64,000 bases of DNA, taken from assembly GCA_001804805.1 (NCBI GenBank), contig MHBH01000032.1:114299-178298 (forward strand). The letters run 5' to 3'. Positions 61,332-64,000 of the stretch are shown here, piece by piece. The notes under the pieces were generated by a model, which saw nothing but the letters and a program-made list of their open reading frames with translations, had not been told where the DNA came from and did not search any database. Positions within the stretch are counted from its first letter, which is position 1, and the number at the start of each line of letters is the position of its first letter. The DNA comes from Lentisphaerae bacterium GWF2_49_21. GTDB taxonomy: Bacteria > Verrucomicrobiota > Lentisphaeria > Victivallales > GWF2-50-93. A program made the translations under genes and the position numbers.

Positions 61332-63047
61332 ATGAGTAAAAATATAAGAAGCCACGGGCACCAGCATCCGATGAAAGGTGCGCAGATCGCGATAAAATGC
61401 CTCGAACGGGCCGGTGTAAAGACATTATTCGCATATCCCGGTGGAGCCTCAATGGAGCTCCATCAGGCATTGCAGGATTCCAAAATGCGCGTCATCCTTC
61501 CTCGCCATGAGCAGGGAGGGGCCTTTGCGGCGGCAGGATTCGCCAGGGCGACCGGTGAGACCGGCGTGTGCATGGCTACCAGCGGGCCCGGTGCCACAAA
61601 CCTGATAACCGGAATAGCGGACGCCTACATGGATTCCATACCGCTTGTGGCGATCACCGGACAGGTCAGCTCACTCCTGATCGGAAAGAATGCATTCCAG
61701 GAAATTGACATAATGGGGATGACAAGGCCGATCGTCAAGCACAGCTATCTTGTCCTCGATGCCAATGAGATACCTAAAGTTTTCGCCGAGGCGTTCTACC
61801 TCGCCAACAGCGGCAGGCCGGGGCCTGTCCTAATAGATCTGCCGAAGAATGTCCAGCAGCAGATATGCACTCCGGTTTTTCCGGAGAAGACGACAATACG
61901 CTCATACCGCGTATCTCATGAAGTCAAAAGCTCAGATATCGAGGCGATCCGGAATGCCATTGAAAAATGCAGGAAACCCTGCATCTACGCTGGTGGAGGA
62001 ATTATAACCTCCGGAGCGTCTGCTGCGTTGCGCAAATTCGCCGAAAGCTACAATATTCCGGTGACGACCACCCTGATGGGGATAGGTTGCTTCCCGGAGG
62101 ATCACCCTCTTTCCCTCAAATGGCTTGGCATGCACGGAACCGTCTATGCGAACAATGCCGCGAACGAGTGCGATCTGCTTCTCGCGTTTGGTGCGCGTTT
62201 CGACGACCGTGTCACAGGCCCAGCCAGCACGTTCGCCGTCAACTCGCTGATCGTCCATGTCGATATCGACGAATCGGAAATCAACAAGAATGTTCCTGCC
62301 GACATCGGAGTTGTCGCCAACATAGGGGATGTCCTCGACATTCTCAACAGGAAGCCGATGCGGAAGAATTATTCCGACTGGTTCAAGAAGATCCGCGAAT
62401 GGAAAACGAAATTTCCGTTGACATACAAGGCCAGCGACAAAGTCCAGCCGCAGTACGTCATTCAGACCCTGTGCCGTCTCACAAACGGGGAGGCGATCAT
62501 CGTTCCCGGCGTCGGACAGCACCAGATGTGGTCGGCCCAGTATTATACATATAAATATCCCAGGCAGCTTCTCGCTTCAGGAGGCCTTGGCGCGATGGGA
62601 TTCGGATTCCCTTCGGCGATGGGTGCGAAAGTCGCAAGACCGGACAAGCTGGTCGTCAACATCGACGGCGACGGAAGTTTCCAGATGAACATCCAGGAAC
62701 TGGGGACGCTCCACAACGAGGAGATAGAGGTAAAGACGATAATCCTCAACAACCAGCATCTTGGAATGGTCGCCCAATGGGAGGATCGTTTTTATGGCAG
62801 CCGCCGTGGAAACACGGTCCTCAAGAATGATCGTGTCGACCGTCCATATCCTGATTTCGTCGGCATTGCAAAGGGATACATGATCCCCGGCCGCGAGGTC
62901 TACAGGAGGGATGAGGTCGAGGACGCCATACGCGAGATGCTTGAGACCAAGGGCTCGTTCGTCCTGGATGTCCATGTCGAATATCAGGAGCATGTGCTCC
63001 CGATGATCCCACCAGGGAAGACATACAAGGACATCATTTATGAATAG
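61332..63047 (+). CDS. ilvB: acetolactate synthase large (catalytic) subunit
   Basis: This ThDP-dependent enzyme condenses pyruvate into acetolactate or acetohydroxybutyrate for Val, Leu and Ile synthesis. ThDP-related motifs are present: FAYPGGASMELHQAL, PRHEQGGAFAAAGFARA (the catalytic Glu) and VNIDGDGSFQMNIQELGT. FAD-domain residues such as GIGCFPEDHPLSLKWLGMHG are typical. Length (571) is normal. AAAGG lies 7 bases before the ATG. The small subunit ilvN does not follow; a terminator hairpin comes directly after the stop. Confidence 0.95.
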   Translation: MSKNIRSHGHQHPMKGAQIAIKCLERAGVKTLFAYPGGASMELHQALQDSKMRVILPRHEQGGAFAAAGFARATGETGVCMATSGPGATNLITGIADAYMDSIPLVAITGQVSSLLIGKNAFQEIDIMGMTRPIVKHSYLVLDANEIPKVFAEAFYLANSGRPGPVLIDLPKNVQQQICTPVFPEKTTIRSYRVSHEVKSSDIEAIRNAIEKCRKPCIYAGGGIITSGASAALRKFAESYNIPVTTTLMGIGCFPEDHPLSLKWLGMHGTVYANNAANECDLLLAFGARFDDRVTGPASTFAVNSLIVHVDIDESEINKNVPADIGVVANIGDVLDILNRKPMRKNYSDWFKKIREWKTKFPLTYKASDKVQPQYVIQTLCRLTNGEAIIVPGVGQHQMWSAQYYTYKYPRQLLASGGLGAMGFGFPSAMGAKVARPDKLVVNIDGDGSFQMNIQELGTLHNEEIEVKTIILNNQHLGMVAQWEDRFYGSRRGNTVLKNDRVDRPYPDFVGIAKGYMIPGREVYRRDEVEDAIREMLETKGSFVLDVHVEYQEHVLPMIPPGKTYKDIIYE

Positions 63048-63088
63048 ATGCAAAACAGGAGGCCATTGGCCTCCTGTTTTGCATCTAT
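63044..63088 (+). terminator. perfect 21-bp hairpin terminator after ilvB
   Basis: The hairpin overlaps the ilvB stop codon. The GC core ACAGGAGGCC-ATT-GGCCTCCTGT is preceded by AAAA and followed by TTTT, so it can terminate in both directions. Pairing continues outward through GATGC / GCATC. Confidence 0.85.
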
Positions 63089-63168
63089 ATTAATTACGAG
63101 GCAATTTCAAATTGCCTTTTTGAGCTGATTTCAAAAATACAATAAAACTGTTGCTGCGGAAATGTGCC

Positions 63169-63285
63169 CGTTGGAGTACAAACTTTCTGTGTCCGCCGTA
63201 GCTTCTTAGCGAAGGTGGAAGTTTGCGTATTAGCCTTTGTTTTTGGAAAAGAGAAAGAATTCAGGCTGAAGCCTGTACTCCAACG
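63169..63285. repeat. stem-plus-hairpins element (GTTGGAGTAC class) with REP cassette
   Basis: Outer arms CGTTGGAGTAC and GTACTCCAACG pair over 11 bases. Hairpin 1 is AAACTT...AAGTTT, with its loop filled by TGTCCGCCGTAGC...GCGAAGGTGGA. Hairpin 2 is CAGGCT-GA-AGCCTG. Confidence 0.85.
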
Positions 63286-63314
63286 AAGAGATATTTCTGG
63301 CGGGAGTATTCGTA

Positions 63315-63392
63315 GGAGTACAAACTTTAGTTTGCGTATTGATTTCCGGGAATTAACGTACAAGAAAATGCTCAAGCTGAAGCTTGTACTCC
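63315..63392. repeat. stem-plus-hairpins element (GGAGTAC class) without cassette
   Basis: Outer arms GGAGTAC and GTACTCC pair. Hairpin 1 is CAAAC-TTTA-GTTTG, uninterrupted. Hairpin 2 is CAAGCT-GA-AGCTTG. Its left half matches that of the neighbouring element except for the missing cassette. Confidence 0.85.
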
Positions 63393-63424
63393 AACGAAAG
63401 CAATCAGCTCAGTAGGAATATCCA

Positions 63425-64000
63425 ATGATGAAGTGTAGTGTCCTTAATTTTTCCGTATTCATTCTCCTCTCGTTACTTCTCCAATCCTGCGCAACCGTTG
63501 GAATCCCTCCCGGAATCGGTCTGGTCATAGTTGAAGCTCCAGTTCCCGCGAAGATAGCTCAACTCGGCAATGCATCGCTTGTCCTTAAGGATAAGAAAGA
63601 TGCCCGAAGGGCGATTTATCTGAACGTGGATGAAGATGACTCCGACGCTGATGGCATTCCCGCTTTTGCCGATTTCAGCTTGGTTGGCGGGGTTGTCCGG
63701 AAATTTTCTTCTTTCAGGATTAAACTCGATAAGAAGTTGTCTGAGAACTCGGTGACTTTCATCCTGGACTACACTGATTCCCCGCCGGAATCCGCGAAAA
63801 AAACTTCGGGGAAAAGCTTCTGGAGGAAATTAAAATTCTGGGAGGATGACAAGGCGGACGAGGGTAATGGATACCGTGCTCCGGCAGGTTTCCGCGTCTG
63901 GAGGAATAATTCAGCTGTCATTTCTTCCAGGTCAGTAAAGGATGGAGGCGACTATCTGCCCTCCGGCGTGGAATTATATGCCGGCGAAATCGGGATGACA
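63425..64000 (+). CDS. lipoprotein of unknown function (3' end off window)
   Basis: The frame is open for 192 codons to the window edge. It starts MMKCSVLNFSVFILLSLLLQSCATV, a signal peptide with a lipobox (lipid on Cys22). The mature part has LNVDEDDSDADGIPAFADF, an acidic motif seen in extracellular proteins of PVC bacteria that may bind calcium. AGGAA lies about 7 bases before the ATG. The C-terminus is not visible and I do not recognise the family. Confidence 0.7.
   Translation, partial: MMKCSVLNFSVFILLSLLLQSCATVGIPPGIGLVIVEAPVPAKIAQLGNASLVLKDKKDARRAIYLNVDEDDSDADGIPAFADFSLVGGVVRKFSSFRIKLDKKLSENSVTFILDYTDSPPESAKKTSGKSFWRKLKFWEDDKADEGNGYRAPAGFRVWRNNSAVISSRSVKDGGDYLPSGVELYAGEIGMT

Overview
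The window looks like a chromosomal segment of a Gram-negative bacterium of the PVC superphylum, most likely Lentisphaerae or a close relative. This is inferred from style rather than a marker gene: prepilin-like proteins ending in an H-x9-DG-type motif, a MurB-Ddl fusion, Tad and type II secretion-like genes, many lipoproteins, and a heavy load of palindromic intergenic repeats. Coding DNA is of moderate GC. About 52.1-55.9 kb is clearly more AT-rich.

Layout. 1-5 kb: a truncated exported protein, rhomboid protease, glycogen synthase (glgA) and queA. 4.6-10 kb (minus): GH5 glycosidase, esterase, holB-tmk and a U32 peptidase. 10-12.4 kb: a coiled-coil protein and a GAF protein. 12.8-20.4 kb (minus): a PurF-like protein without its N-terminal cysteine, carB preceded by a small ORF that resembles the PurF-like N-terminus, a Tat-exported histone-deacetylase-fold protein, and argH. 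20.6-24.4 kb: pgsA, rlmM, rimO and tRNA-Lys(CUU). 24.4-28.4 kb: zinc-ribbon membrane proteins, a charged exported protein and a prepilin-like protein with a doubled N-terminal motif. 28.5-34.8 kb: oppF/oppD ATPases, a FabB-like ketosynthase, a J-domain protein and the overlapping efp-epmA pair. 34.9-38.1 kb: two lipoproteins and dnaG. 38.1-43.1 kb (minus): a Tad gene run (cpaB, FHA-cpaF, tadB, tadC, DUF192), divergent from a gspH-I-J-K-like pseudopilin run (44.1-49.5 kb). 50-55.5 kb: accessory genes including a protease-propeller-Ig protein. 56.1-61 kb (minus): murB-ddl, hisI, a PpiD-like foldase and a CxxC-motif protein. 61.1-64 kb: ilvB with a possible leader peptide, and a truncated lipoprotein.

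The most unusual material is between the genes. (1) Seven-base repeat arrays, mostly of unit GATACTN, start within about 11 bases of a stop codon, always in the orientation of the gene they follow. (2) A family of 60-115 bp elements can fold as a closing stem with two hairpins whose apical loops are complementary or nearly so; stem and arm sequences differ from copy to copy while pairing is kept. (3) A REP-like cassette (CCGCCGTAGC...GCGAAGGCGG type) sits in the first-hairpin loop of some of these elements, with a filled and an unfilled copy side by side near 63.2-63.4 kb; a related sequence lies between the two prepilin motifs of the 27.8 kb gene. All calls were made by reading; no database or folding search was run.
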